Source: Bordetella genomosp. 5 (GTDB taxonomy: Bacteria > Pseudomonadota > Gammaproteobacteria > Burkholderiales > Burkholderiaceae_B). From it: a DNA stretch of 64,000 nucleotides. The notes beneath the pieces are model-generated. The model ran no database searches and was not told the DNA's origin. It saw only the letters and a list, made by a program, of their open reading frames with translations. The stretch covers positions 1 through 64,000 of the forward strand of contig NZ_NEVN01000007.1 in the NCBI RefSeq assembly GCF_002261475.1, written 5' to 3'. The position numbers were made by a program, and so were the translations under genes. Below, one piece after another: positions 28,736-36,725 of this stretch; positions within the stretch are counted from its first letter, which is position 1; each line of letters begins with the position of its first letter.

Positions 28736-28950
28736 GCCGCCCAGTATGCCAAACGCCCCCCTCGCTGTAACCGGAACGCGTCATTGGCATGTAACAGCCT
28801 CGTCCGGTCGACGCCGGTCAAACGGCGTTGGCCGCCGGAAGTCGAAACATTGCGATACTCAACGCTCGTAGGGTGCAAATTTCTTTGACATAATGCTCCC
28901 AGCGTCGAGACCCGCATTAGCAACTGGTCTTTCCTCCGCCGAGGCTAACC

Positions 28951-31203
28951 TTGGCAAAAAAGCACCAGATGACCCCATACCCGCCCAGTGCGCCCGCTGT
29001 AACGCTGGCCAATTGCGATAAAGAGCCCATCCATATCCCCGGGGCCATCCAGCCCCAGGGCGCGCTCATCGCCATCGACCGGAAAGGGGTTCTGCGTTAC
29101 GTCAGCACCAATGCCTCGGCCACGCTAGGCACGACCATGGTGCTGGGTCAGCCGGTCACGCCACAAGGGCTGCCCCGGCCGCTCGACCGCCATCTCGCCG
29201 AATGGCTGCGCACCCCCGCGGATGAAGAACCGGTCTTCGACCCGTTCGACATGGTCGCGGGCGCGGAGCGTTATGACGTCGTCGCCCATCTCAACATCGA
29301 CGGCCTGATCATTATCGAGTTCGAGCGCAGTCCGCCCGAACTCGGCTTTCAGGCCGGATCGCTCCACCGCTCGTATCGCAGCATCGAGCAACTGCGCCGC
29401 CAGCGCTCGATCGAAAGCCTGCTCGAACAAGCGGTGCGCGAGGTGCGCCGCCTGACCGGCTTCGACCGCGTGATGGCCTATCGATTTCATCCCGACGACA
29501 GCGGCGAAATCGTGCGCGAAGACCGCCGCGCCGATCTGGACGACTGGCAAGGGCGGCGCTATCCGGCCGAGGACATCCCGGCCCAGGCACGCCGCCTGTA
29601 TCTCACCAATACCCTGCGGCTGATCGCCGACGCGCAGTACTACCCGGTGCGCATCCTGCCCGATCGGCACGATTCGCCGCCGCTGGACCTGAGCCTGAGC
29701 GTACTGCGCAGCGTCTCGCCGATTCACATCGAGTACATGACGAACATGGGCGTGCGCGCGTCCATGAGCATCTCGCTGGTGGTCGCCGGACGGCTCTGGG
29801 GCATGATCGCCTGCCATCACTTCAACCCGCGCCACGTGCCGTACAGCGTGCGCATGGCGTGCGAAGTCCTGGCCCAGGTCCTGTCGGCCGCCGTCGCCAC
29901 CTTCGAGGGCGCCGCGCAACTCGAGCGGGCGCGCCGGACGAGCGCGCTGGTGAGCAACCTGACCGAACGCGCCTCGAGCCAGGAAGACGTGCACAATGCG
30001 CTCGCGAGCGGCGAACAGACGCCGGGCGATCTCGTGCCGTGCGACGCGTCCCTGTGCCTGTGGGGCAACAGCGTTACCGTCTTCAACGGCATCGCCCCGC
30101 GCGGCGAGCTCACCGGCATCCTCAACGCGCTGGACCAGACCGGCCAGCGCGTGGTCAAGTCGACCAACATCGGCCGCGACTTCCCCGACCTGCAGACCGA
30201 TCTGGTGCCCTACGCCGGCCTGCTGGCCGTCAAGTTCGACCCGATGGCCAACGGCTGGCTGGTGTGGTTGCGGCGCGAGCAGATCGAAACACTGGTGTGG
30301 GGCGGCAAGCCCGAGAAGCAATACGCCGTCGGCAATCAGGGCCCGCGCCTCACGCCGCGTGGCTCGTTCGAAGCCTGGCGCGAGATCGTGCGCCAGACCA
30401 GCCTGCCCTGGCTCGCGCACGAAGTCGACGCCGCCGATGACCTGCGCGACGAGCTCTCGCACATCGCCACCAGCCGCGCCGCCGATGTCGACCGTGCCCG
30501 CATCGCGCTGCTGGCCATGCTGGGCCACGATCTGCGCGATCCGTTGCAATCGATCTCGATGGCCGCCACGCTGCTGTCGCGCACCGATACCGGCGCGAAG
30601 ATGGGCGAGCGCATCCGCTATTCGAGCGGCCGCATGCAGCGCCTGATCTCGCAGGTGCTCGACCTGTCGCGCCTGCAGGGCGGCATCGGCCTGGGCCTGC
30701 AACATGAGCTCTGCGACCTGTCGCAACTGCTCGACAACCTGATCGCCGAGAAGCGCCACGCCTTTCCCGGCCTGACCCTGCTGCCGCAGATCGAGCCCGA
30801 ACTGATCCTGTGGGCCGACCCCGACCGCATCGTCCAGGTGCTCGCCAATCTGCTCAGCAACGCCCGGCAGCATGGCGCCCAGCGCCAGCCGATCCGGGTG
30901 CATGCGCGCCGGGTGGGCACGGATGTGGTGCTGGACGTCATCAATCACGGCGCGCCGATCCCGGATGAGGTGCGTCCGCACCTATTTTCGCCGTTCAAGC
31001 CCGAATCGCTGGGTCAGAATCGCAACCGTTCTGGGTTAGGATTGGGCCTGTATATCGCCGACCAGGTCGTGCGCGCCCACGAAGGCACGCTGACCCTGGC
31101 CTGCCAGGATGGCCTGGTCACCTTCACCGTGACGCTCCCCGCCGCCCAGGGCCTGGAATCGGCCAACCCCGAACATCCCATGCCCTCCGGAGGACAATCT
31201 TGA
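28951..31203 (+). CDS. bphP: Bacteriophytochrome histidine kinase
   Basis: A 750-aa red/far-red light sensor kinase. Domains in order: PAS-like (about 15-120) with biliverdin-binding Cys22 (LANCDKEPIHIPGAIQPQGA); GAF (140-310) with chromophore-contacting PAEDIPAQARRLY; PHY (320-500, with RGSFEAWRE); HisKA with phospho-acceptor His526 (LLAMLGHDLRDPLQSI); and HATPase (LLSNARQHG, SGLGLGLYIA). The TTG at 28951 is chosen as start because GAGG lies 6 nt upstream; an ATG 18 nt downstream lacks a ribosome site. Its stop overlaps the next gene's TTG. No biliverdin-making haem oxygenase is adjacent. Confidence 0.93.
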   Translation: MAKKHQMTPYPPSAPAVTLANCDKEPIHIPGAIQPQGALIAIDRKGVLRYVSTNASATLGTTMVLGQPVTPQGLPRPLDRHLAEWLRTPADEEPVFDPFDMVAGAERYDVVAHLNIDGLIIIEFERSPPELGFQAGSLHRSYRSIEQLRRQRSIESLLEQAVREVRRLTGFDRVMAYRFHPDDSGEIVREDRRADLDDWQGRRYPAEDIPAQARRLYLTNTLRLIADAQYYPVRILPDRHDSPPLDLSLSVLRSVSPIHIEYMTNMGVRASMSISLVVAGRLWGMIACHHFNPRHVPYSVRMACEVLAQVLSAAVATFEGAAQLERARRTSALVSNLTERASSQEDVHNALASGEQTPGDLVPCDASLCLWGNSVTVFNGIAPRGELTGILNALDQTGQRVVKSTNIGRDFPDLQTDLVPYAGLLAVKFDPMANGWLVWLRREQIETLVWGGKPEKQYAVGNQGPRLTPRGSFEAWREIVRQTSLPWLAHEVDAADDLRDELSHIATSRAADVDRARIALLAMLGHDLRDPLQSISMAATLLSRTDTGAKMGERIRYSSGRMQRLISQVLDLSRLQGGIGLGLQHELCDLSQLLDNLIAEKRHAFPGLTLLPQIEPELILWADPDRIVQVLANLLSNARQHGAQRQPIRVHARRVGTDVVLDVINHGAPIPDEVRPHLFSPFKPESLGQNRNRSGLGLGLYIADQVVRAHEGTLTLACQDGLVTFTVTLPAAQGLESANPEHPMPSGGQS

Positions 31204-31562
31204 GCAACACGGCCGCCCCGCGCATTGTGCTGGTGGACGACAACGAGATGGCGGCCGAGCTGCTATCCGAGTTTCTGGTGCTATCGGGGCTCGACGTACG
31301 CGTCGCCTACGACGGCGCGCAGGCGCTTGCCGCCTGCGAAGCGTTCCAACCCCATACGGTGGTCCTCGATATCCTGCTGCCGGATATCGACGGCTACGAA
31401 CTGGCCAGCCGGCTGCGTCAACAGCACCGGCCGGCGCCCCGTCTGATCGCCCTGAGCGGCCTCGCGCGCATGCGCGGCGACGGCCGGGGCGATGTCTTCG
31501 ATGATTGGATCGAGAAGCCCGCCGACCCCGACGCACTGTTGGCGCTGCTCTCGCAACCCTAA
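31200..31562 (+). CDS. Single-domain response regulator
   Basis: A 120-aa stand-alone receiver with acidic pocket Asp13/Asp14 (VDDNE), phospho-acceptor Asp57 (VVLDILLPDIDG), Ser86 and Lys106 (IEKPAD). There is no output domain. TTG start at 31200 with GGAGG 6 nt upstream overlaps the phytochrome stop by 4 nt. It is the obvious partner of the phytochrome kinase, and lacking an effector domain it must pass the signal by binding or by phosphotransfer, possibly to the next gene product. Confidence 0.92.
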   Translation: MSNTAAPRIVLVDDNEMAAELLSEFLVLSGLDVRVAYDGAQALAACEAFQPHTVVLDILLPDIDGYELASRLRQQHRPAPRLIALSGLARMRGDGRGDVFDDWIEKPADPDALLALLSQP

Positions 31563-31571
31563 GGTAATTTC

Positions 31572-32231
31572 ATGGTCACGCTCGACTGGCAAAACGATCT
31601 TCAGGCCCAGGGAGTCCGGTTCAAGGTACTGGCTCATGTGTTTTCGGTCCTGCGGCACGATGTCATCGGGCCGATCTCCAACGCGGCGCTGGCCGCCGCG
31701 ATGCTGCACCAGGTGCCCGAAGACGCCACCAACGTCGTTGCGCAGGCGCGCCACGAGCGTCTCGTGGGCGACATGGAAAGCCTGCTCGACGAAGGCGTGG
31801 CGTCGCTGCGCGGCCTCGATGACTGGCTCATCGACCGCCAGCGCACCGTGGCGAGCGGCAAGCTGCTGGCCGAATGCCGGCGTCTGGTGTTCACGCGCCT
31901 GATGGCGACCGGCAAACAAATCCATCTGCCCGAGACTGAAGAAGGTCCCGACCTGCCCGAGTTCAGCGCCCGCTACGTCATGATCGCGTGGCTGCTCGCC
32001 CTGGTCGACACCCTGCCCGAAGGCCAGGCGGTCACGATCGAATCGGTCGGACCCGGCTTCTGGACGGCGCAACCCGGCCGGGCAGAGCCGCCGCAGCCCT
32101 GGGACGGTCAGCCCGAGCCCGTGCGCGCCAACGAAATGCAATGGCTCGCCAATGCCGGCGGCTGGATCGCGGAGTGCGGCGACACGCTCTGGACCCTGCG
32201 TTGCCCGCCGGGCGCAGCCTCGGCCGCGTGA
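31572..32231 (+). CDS. ChpT-like histidine phosphotransferase (predicted)
   Basis: A 219-aa protein downstream of the phytochrome and receiver genes. Near the N-terminus VFSVLRHDVIGPISNAALAA matches the H-box of ChpT-type phosphotransferases (HDLxGP), with His29 as candidate phospho-acceptor. A second helix (MESLLDEGVASLRGLDDWL) would complete a DHp hairpin. The remaining ~110 residues have no N, G1 or G2 ATP-binding box, as in ChpT and Spo0B, whose ATPase-like domain is degenerate. So it should relay, not generate, phosphate. The family call rests on the H-box and layout, and should be tested. Confidence 0.6.
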   Translation: MVTLDWQNDLQAQGVRFKVLAHVFSVLRHDVIGPISNAALAAAMLHQVPEDATNVVAQARHERLVGDMESLLDEGVASLRGLDDWLIDRQRTVASGKLLAECRRLVFTRLMATGKQIHLPETEEGPDLPEFSARYVMIAWLLALVDTLPEGQAVTIESVGPGFWTAQPGRAEPPQPWDGQPEPVRANEMQWLANAGGWIAECGDTLWTLRCPPGAASAA

Positions 32232-32920
32232 GCGCGGAGGCCGACGCGCCGCGCCCCAGCGCCGGTGCCGCCCGCTTCTGGCGCGACCCCGCCCTGCCCT
32301 TCGCCGAAAGCCGCATCGCCCAGAACAGCCGCGCCTGTTACCAGGCGCATGCGCACGACACGCTGTCGGTCGGCATGGTCGAACGCGGCGCGAGCCGGTT
32401 CAGCAGCCAGGACCGCGTCCACGATCTGGCGCCTGCTTCCGTCGTCATGGTGCCCGCCGGCGTCGTGCATGCCTGCAATCCCCTGCCCGATGCCGCCTGG
32501 AGCTACCGCATGCTGCATCTCGATGCCGACTGGTGCGATGCGCTGTGGCGCGAGAGCGGGGAGCGCGTCGCCAGCAGCACCGCCGTGACGCGGCGGGGCG
32601 CGGCCTCTGCGCTGCGCGCCCTCACCGACCTGCTGCATGGTGCGGGCGGCGTCGCCGCCAAAGAAACGGCGCTGATCGAGTATGTGGGCGGCTTGCGCTG
32701 GATCGTCCCTGCCGCGCATGCGACGGGCACGGCAAGCGACGACACGATCGCCTCGCACCCCGGTGGGCGGGGTGCGGCTACCTGCTCTACCTCGGGCAAC
32801 TGTTCTGGCGGCACGCTCAAACGGTCGGGATGCCGCCCGGCGCGGACGCCACGCCCGTCCGCACGCCATCTCGCCATGCAGGCCTCGCGGCCTTCGCCAC
32901 CGGGCTGGGCTGCGGCCTGA
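32228..32920 (+). pseudogene. AraC-family regulator, truncated: sensing domain without HTH
   Basis: GTG at 32228 overlaps the phosphotransferase stop by 4 nt. The first ~170 residues are the cupin-type sensing domain of AraC regulators (SRACYQAHAHDTLSVGMVER, ASVVMVPAGVVHACNPLPDA, then ALRALTDLLHGAGGV). The two HTH motifs expected next are absent. From about 32764 the DNA belongs to a LysE-family gene in a different frame, so the last ~50 residues (to 32920) are out-of-frame nonsense. A deletion has removed the DNA-binding half. Confidence 0.8.
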
Positions 32921-33177
32921 TCAATCCGAAGAACGCGCTGTTCTATGCCAGCCTGTTCGCCCTGCTCACCGAACGCGCCACGGCCGCCACGCAGGCACTG
33001 TATGGCGCCTGGATGGTGGCCGTGGTGTTCGTGTGGGACGCCCTGGTGGCCGCGGCGTTGCGCCACCCCGCCATGGTGCGGCGCTATGCCCGCCACCATG
33101 TGCGGATCGGCCGCATCACCGCCGTGGTCCTGGCCCTGATCGGATTGGCCGGCGCGGCGGCGCTGCTGCGGCAATGA
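32764..33177 (+). pseudogene. LysE-family exporter, 5'-truncated remnant
   Basis: In frame with the stop at 33177, residues WAGCGYLLYLGQLFWRHAQ, GLGCGLINPKNALFYASLFA and three hydrophobic segments match the C-terminal two thirds of LysE/RhtB amino-acid exporters (normally about 205 aa; about 137 remain). The N-terminal helices and start are missing and an AraC fragment abuts instead. The same deletion produced both halves. Confidence 0.8.
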
Positions 33178-33211
33178 GCCTCGCACGGCGCCGCCCCGCG
33201 CGCGTCGGGCC

Positions 33212-34195
33212 TCAGTTGGCCTTGAAGCCCGTGGCCTTCACCACCTCCGACCAGCGGCGCGACTCCTGCTCGAGCAGCTGACGCATCGCGGCCCGGTCAC
33301 CGCCGACGACGACGAAGCCGGCTTCGCTGAGCGTGCGGGCGGCTGCCGGCTCGCGCAACGCGGCCGCGCTGTCGGCCTGCAGCTTGTCGAGCACGGCGTC
33401 CGGCGTGCCGGCCGGCGCGAACAGCGCGAACCAGGCGCCGAAGTCGACGGCCGACAGGCCCCGTTCGGTAAAGGTGGGGACATCCGGCAACGCGGGCGAA
33501 CGCTGCTTGCCGGTGGTGGCCAGCGCGCGCATCTTGCCGCCCTGCACCTGCGGCACGGCCAGCGCGGTGGTCACGAACGCGGCCTGCACACTGCCCGAGG
33601 CCAGCGCCGTGATGGCGTCGCCGGTCGAGCGGTAGTGCACGGGCTCGATGCGCAGGCCGGCCTCGCGTGCGAAGAGCTCCGCGCCGAAGTGGCCGGGCGT
33701 GCCGGCGCCGAAGGTGGCGAAGTTGATCCGGTCGGACGCGCCCTTGGCGCTTTGCACGAAGGCCGCGAGATCCTTCTCCGTGGCGGTTGCGGGCACAACC
33801 AACACGAAGTCGGCGCGCACCACCTCCGAGATCGGCGCGAAATCGCGCGCGGGATCGTAGTTCAGATTGGAATACGTGGCGGGCGCGATGCTGATCGACC
33901 CGACCTCGCCGAGCAGAATGTTCTGGCCATCGGGCGCGGCGCGCGCCACCGTCTGGGCGGCGATCTGTCCGCCCGCGCCGACCTTGTTCTCGACGACCAC
34001 GCTTTCGCCCAGGCGCGGCCCGAGATACTGGCCGAGCGTGCGGGCGACGATGTCGGGGCCGGTGCCGGGCGGAAAGCCCACGTTCAGGCGCACCGGGCCT
34101 TGCGGAAAGGAAGCCGCCTGGACCGGCAGCGCGGCCAGCGTCAGGCACAACGATCGAATCAGGCCGCCCAGCAGGCGGCGCAGCGTCATGGACAT
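33212..34195 (-). CDS. Bug-family periplasmic solute-binding protein
   Basis: A 327-aa orphan tricarboxylate-type receptor. Signal peptide (TLRRLLGGLIRSLCLTLAAL then PVQA), then the Bug start FPQGPVRLNVGFPPGTGPDI and VVVENKVGAGGQIAAQ. ATG at 34195 is preceded by GGAG 8 nt upstream. It is 70 nt downstream of the DUF3237 gene and with it and the FAD-monooxygenase forms a catabolic operon behind a divergent MarR. The ligand may be the aromatic or cyclic compound the monooxygenase attacks (inference). Confidence 0.9.
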   Translation of the reverse strand: MSMTLRRLLGGLIRSLCLTLAALPVQAASFPQGPVRLNVGFPPGTGPDIVARTLGQYLGPRLGESVVVENKVGAGGQIAAQTVARAAPDGQNILLGEVGSISIAPATYSNLNYDPARDFAPISEVVRADFVLVVPATATEKDLAAFVQSAKGASDRINFATFGAGTPGHFGAELFAREAGLRIEPVHYRSTGDAITALASGSVQAAFVTTALAVPQVQGGKMRALATTGKQRSPALPDVPTFTERGLSAVDFGAWFALFAPAGTPDAVLDKLQADSAAALREPAAARTLSEAGFVVVGGDRAAMRQLLEQESRRWSEVVKATGFKAN

Positions 34196-34265
34196 GTCTT
34201 GTCTCCTCGAGCTTGTTTTTTTATGCACGATCGAATGCAGCCCGAGCAGGCGCTGCGGTCCCACT

Positions 34266-34745
34266 TCAGCCCAGGCGGAAAAAGTTCAACTCCACCCGGT
34301 CCGGATAACGCGCCCCCGTCCCGACGAACAGGCTGTCGTTGAGCCACGCGAGACTGGGCTCGGCGGTCTCGAAACGGGGAAAACTGCGGAAATAGATGCG
34401 GGCGGGGTCCACCGGCTCGCCCCGCGCGAGCCGGGCGATGTCCTCCGCCGAGCCGGTACGGATGCCCGTGTTCTCCACATAGACACGCTGCCCCGCTTCG
34501 GTCTCGATCACATAGCGGGCGTGAATGTCGGTGAACGTGGGGCTGCGGATGAGCTGAAAATCGGCCCCGCCCGGCAGCACCCGGCCGTTCAAACGTGCGC
34601 CGCGCACCGTGCCTCCCGTGATCGGGATCACCCGCCGCCGGCCCTGGGGTGTATCGCCCACTTCCTGTGGCGGATCGACCTGCACCACCACCGTCGCCAG
34701 ATGTTCGAGCGCCGGCAACGCGCCGTCAAAGACGAAGTCGCTCAT
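34266..34745 (-). CDS. DUF3237 domain protein
   Basis: A 159-aa protein of the DUF3237 family: ITGGTVRGARLNGRVLPGGA, HARYVIETEAGQRVYVENTG, IYFRSFPRFETAEPSLAWLN and FVGTGARYPDRVEL are the family landmarks. The family is often found with monooxygenases or hydrolases in aromatic catabolic clusters. The ATG overlaps the monooxygenase stop by 4 nt (ATGA). Confidence 0.88.
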   Translation of the reverse strand: MSDFVFDGALPALEHLATVVVQVDPPQEVGDTPQGRRRVIPITGGTVRGARLNGRVLPGGADFQLIRSPTFTDIHARYVIETEAGQRVYVENTGIRTGSAEDIARLARGEPVDPARIYFRSFPRFETAEPSLAWLNDSLFVGTGARYPDRVELNFFRLG

Positions 34746-36007
34746 GCCCGCTGCTCCCGGCTCGCGCGCAATGCCGCCGGATCGAAGCCGGCCAGGCGCT
34801 TGTAGCGCGACGACACCGCCTGCAGTTCGTCGGCGCGGATCACGTCGTGCACGTCGGCGAAGCCACCGGGTGCGCGCTCCTCGGCCATCTGCATCACCTG
34901 CTCCGGCCCGTTGAGCCGGTTGCGCAGCACGATGCCGGCGGTGGGCGGCAGCCGCAGCGCCTCGTACTCCAGCAGCGCCGTCTCGGTCGAGCGCAGGGTG
35001 CCCGCGCCGGCCTGCACGAGGCAATCGGCCAGGCAACGCGCATCGAGAATCGCCTGCGCCGAGCCGTTGGAGCCGATCGGATACATCGGATGCGCCGCAT
35101 CGCCCAGCAGGGTAAGACGGCCGCGGGTCCAGCGCGGCAGCGGATCACGATCGACCAGCGGAAATTCGTAGATGGCCTCGGCCCCGGCGATGATCGCCGG
35201 AATGTCGATCCAGTCCCAGCGCCAGTCGGCGAAGCGCTCGGCGAAGACCGATTTGTCGACGCGGCGATTCCAGTCGGTGGCGGGCAGCTCGCCGTCGCCC
35301 ACCGCCAGTTCGGCGATCCAATTGATGCGTGACCGCCCCGCGCGGCGCAGCGGCTCGGAAATCGGATAGCAGACGAACTTCTGATCCTGATGGCCCGCCA
35401 TGAACATCGTGCGGCCATCGAGATAGGGCGCGCCGTCGGTCACCGCGCGCCACAGCATGCGGCCGGAAAAGCGCGGCTCGTCGCCCTGCGGATAGAACTG
35501 CCGGCGCAGAGCCGAATGAATTCCGTCGGCCCCCACCACGACATCGGCGGCCACATCGATCAGCGCGCCGTCGGCGCGGCGGCGCAGGCTCGCCACGGCC
35601 TGCCCGGTTTCGGTGCGGGCGGACTCCAGCACGACGCCGGTGGTGATCGCATCGGGGCCGAGGCGCTCACGCACGGCCTGAGCCAGCAGCATCTGGAATT
35701 CGCCACGATGCACCGAATACTGGGGCACGGGATAACCGGCAGCCACGCCACGTGGCTCCTGCCAGATCGGCTGCCCGTGCTTGTTGTAGTAATGCAGCGC
35801 CGCCGTCTCGACGGCCAGCTCGCGCAACGGCGCCGCCAGTCCGATCTGGTCGAGCTCGTCCACCGCATGGGGCAGCAGATTGATCCCCACGCCCAGCGGA
35901 CGCAATTCCTGGGCGCTTTCGTAGATGCGGCTCGCGATGCCGCGCTGATGCAGCATCAACGCGAGCGCGAGCCCGCCGATGCCGGCGCCGGCGATGGCAA
36001 TTTGCAT
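34742..36007 (-). CDS. FAD-dependent aromatic-ring monooxygenase-like protein
   Basis: A 421-aa group A flavoprotein monooxygenase of the salicylate/3-hydroxybenzoate hydroxylase type. FAD dinucleotide motif IAIAGAGIGGLALALML at the N-terminus, the DG motif VVVGADGIHSALRRQF around residue 165, and the second FAD/ribose motif LTLLGDAAHPMYPIGSNG around 290. GGAGGAGAC precedes the ATG at 36007. First gene of the DUF3237-Bug operon and divergent from MarR. Substrate not identifiable. Confidence 0.9.
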   Translation of the reverse strand: MQIAIAGAGIGGLALALMLHQRGIASRIYESAQELRPLGVGINLLPHAVDELDQIGLAAPLRELAVETAALHYYNKHGQPIWQEPRGVAAGYPVPQYSVHRGEFQMLLAQAVRERLGPDAITTGVVLESARTETGQAVASLRRRADGALIDVAADVVVGADGIHSALRRQFYPQGDEPRFSGRMLWRAVTDGAPYLDGRTMFMAGHQDQKFVCYPISEPLRRAGRSRINWIAELAVGDGELPATDWNRRVDKSVFAERFADWRWDWIDIPAIIAGAEAIYEFPLVDRDPLPRWTRGRLTLLGDAAHPMYPIGSNGSAQAILDARCLADCLVQAGAGTLRSTETALLEYEALRLPPTAGIVLRNRLNGPEQVMQMAEERAPGGFADVHDVIRADELQAVSSRYKRLAGFDPAALRASREQRA

Positions 36008-36045
36008 GTCTCCTCCAGATCCGCAGCGCGGTCGAGTTCGTTTAA

Positions 36046-36064
36046 TTGTTATGTACCATAACAA
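36046..36064. promoter_or_regulatory. Putative MarR operator (8-bp arm palindrome)
   Basis: TTGTTATG-TAC-CATAACAA, a perfect dyad with 8-bp arms and a 3-nt centre, lies 39 nt upstream of the monooxygenase start in the A/T-rich gap shared with the divergent marR gene. This size and symmetry suit a MarR dimer. Confidence 0.65.
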
Positions 36065-36158
36065 AATACCCGACTTCGGCCTGCCGGGGTTTTCCCGCAA
36101 TCCGCTGGCGCATAACGCCGTTGCACGCTAGGGTAGACCCCCAACTCGCCCCACACTC

Positions 36159-36650
36159 ATGACACGAACTCCCGCCCTGCGCGCGCGCCGACCTGCGGCT
36201 CGCGGTGAACACTTCGAGCCGCACGTCGCCGGTCTGGATTACGGCGTGCTCGACGACCTCGTGGGTTATGCGATCCGGCGCGCCCAGATCACGATCTACG
36301 AGGATTTTCTCGCCGCCCTGACCGACTGGGACATCACGCCGCAACGCTTCTCGGCGCTGACGCTGATCGCGAACAACGACGGCATGAAGCTCACCGACCT
36401 CGCGCGCGCGCTCGGCATCGCGCGCTCCGGCGCGGTGCAGGTGGTGGACCAATTACAGGCGCTGGGTATGGTGGAACGACGCGAGACGCCCGCCGATCGC
36501 CGCGCCTATGCGCTGGCGGTCACGGCGTCGGGCCGGCGGGCGCTGCAGCAGATCACCGCTGCCGTGCAGTCGCATGACCAACGCATCAGCGCGCGCCTCG
36601 CACCCGCCCAACGCCGGCAATTGATCGAGCTGCTGGGCCTGCTCGGCTGA
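36159..36650 (+). CDS. MarR-family transcriptional regulator
   Basis: A 163-aa MarR-type winged-helix dimer. HTH region LTDLARALGIARSGAVQVVD followed by the wing LGMVERRETPADRRAYALAV (DxR motif). It starts at ATG 36159, divergent from the monooxygenase operon, with a palindromic operator between. Probably a ligand-relieved repressor of that operon. It ends just before a 14-bp tandem repeat. Confidence 0.9.
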   Translation: MTRTPALRARRPAARGEHFEPHVAGLDYGVLDDLVGYAIRRAQITIYEDFLAALTDWDITPQRFSALTLIANNDGMKLTDLARALGIARSGAVQVVDQLQALGMVERRETPADRRAYALAVTASGRRALQQITAAVQSHDQRISARLAPAQRRQLIELLGLLG

Positions 36651-36663
36651 GTCCTGTCGGGCC

Positions 36664-36719
36664 GGCCGCGCCACGCTGGCCGCGCCACGCCGGCCGCGCC
36701 ACGCCGGCCGCGCCACGCC
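36664..36719. repeat. 14-bp tandem repeat, four units
   Basis: GGCCGCGCCACGCC occurs four times head to tail (36664, 36678, 36692, 36706; the first ends in T instead of C). The array fills the gap between the convergent marR stop (36650) and the beta-helix gene stop (36726). Unit length and the core GCGCCAC are shared with the array at 28246-28393. Confidence 0.9.
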
Positions 36720-36725
36720 GAAGTG

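Noticed and set aside
30500-31200. HWE-type or hybrid kinase assignment for the phytochrome
   Set aside because: The H-box (GHDLRDPL), N-box and G-box follow the ordinary HisKA/HATPase order, and the receiver is a separate gene.
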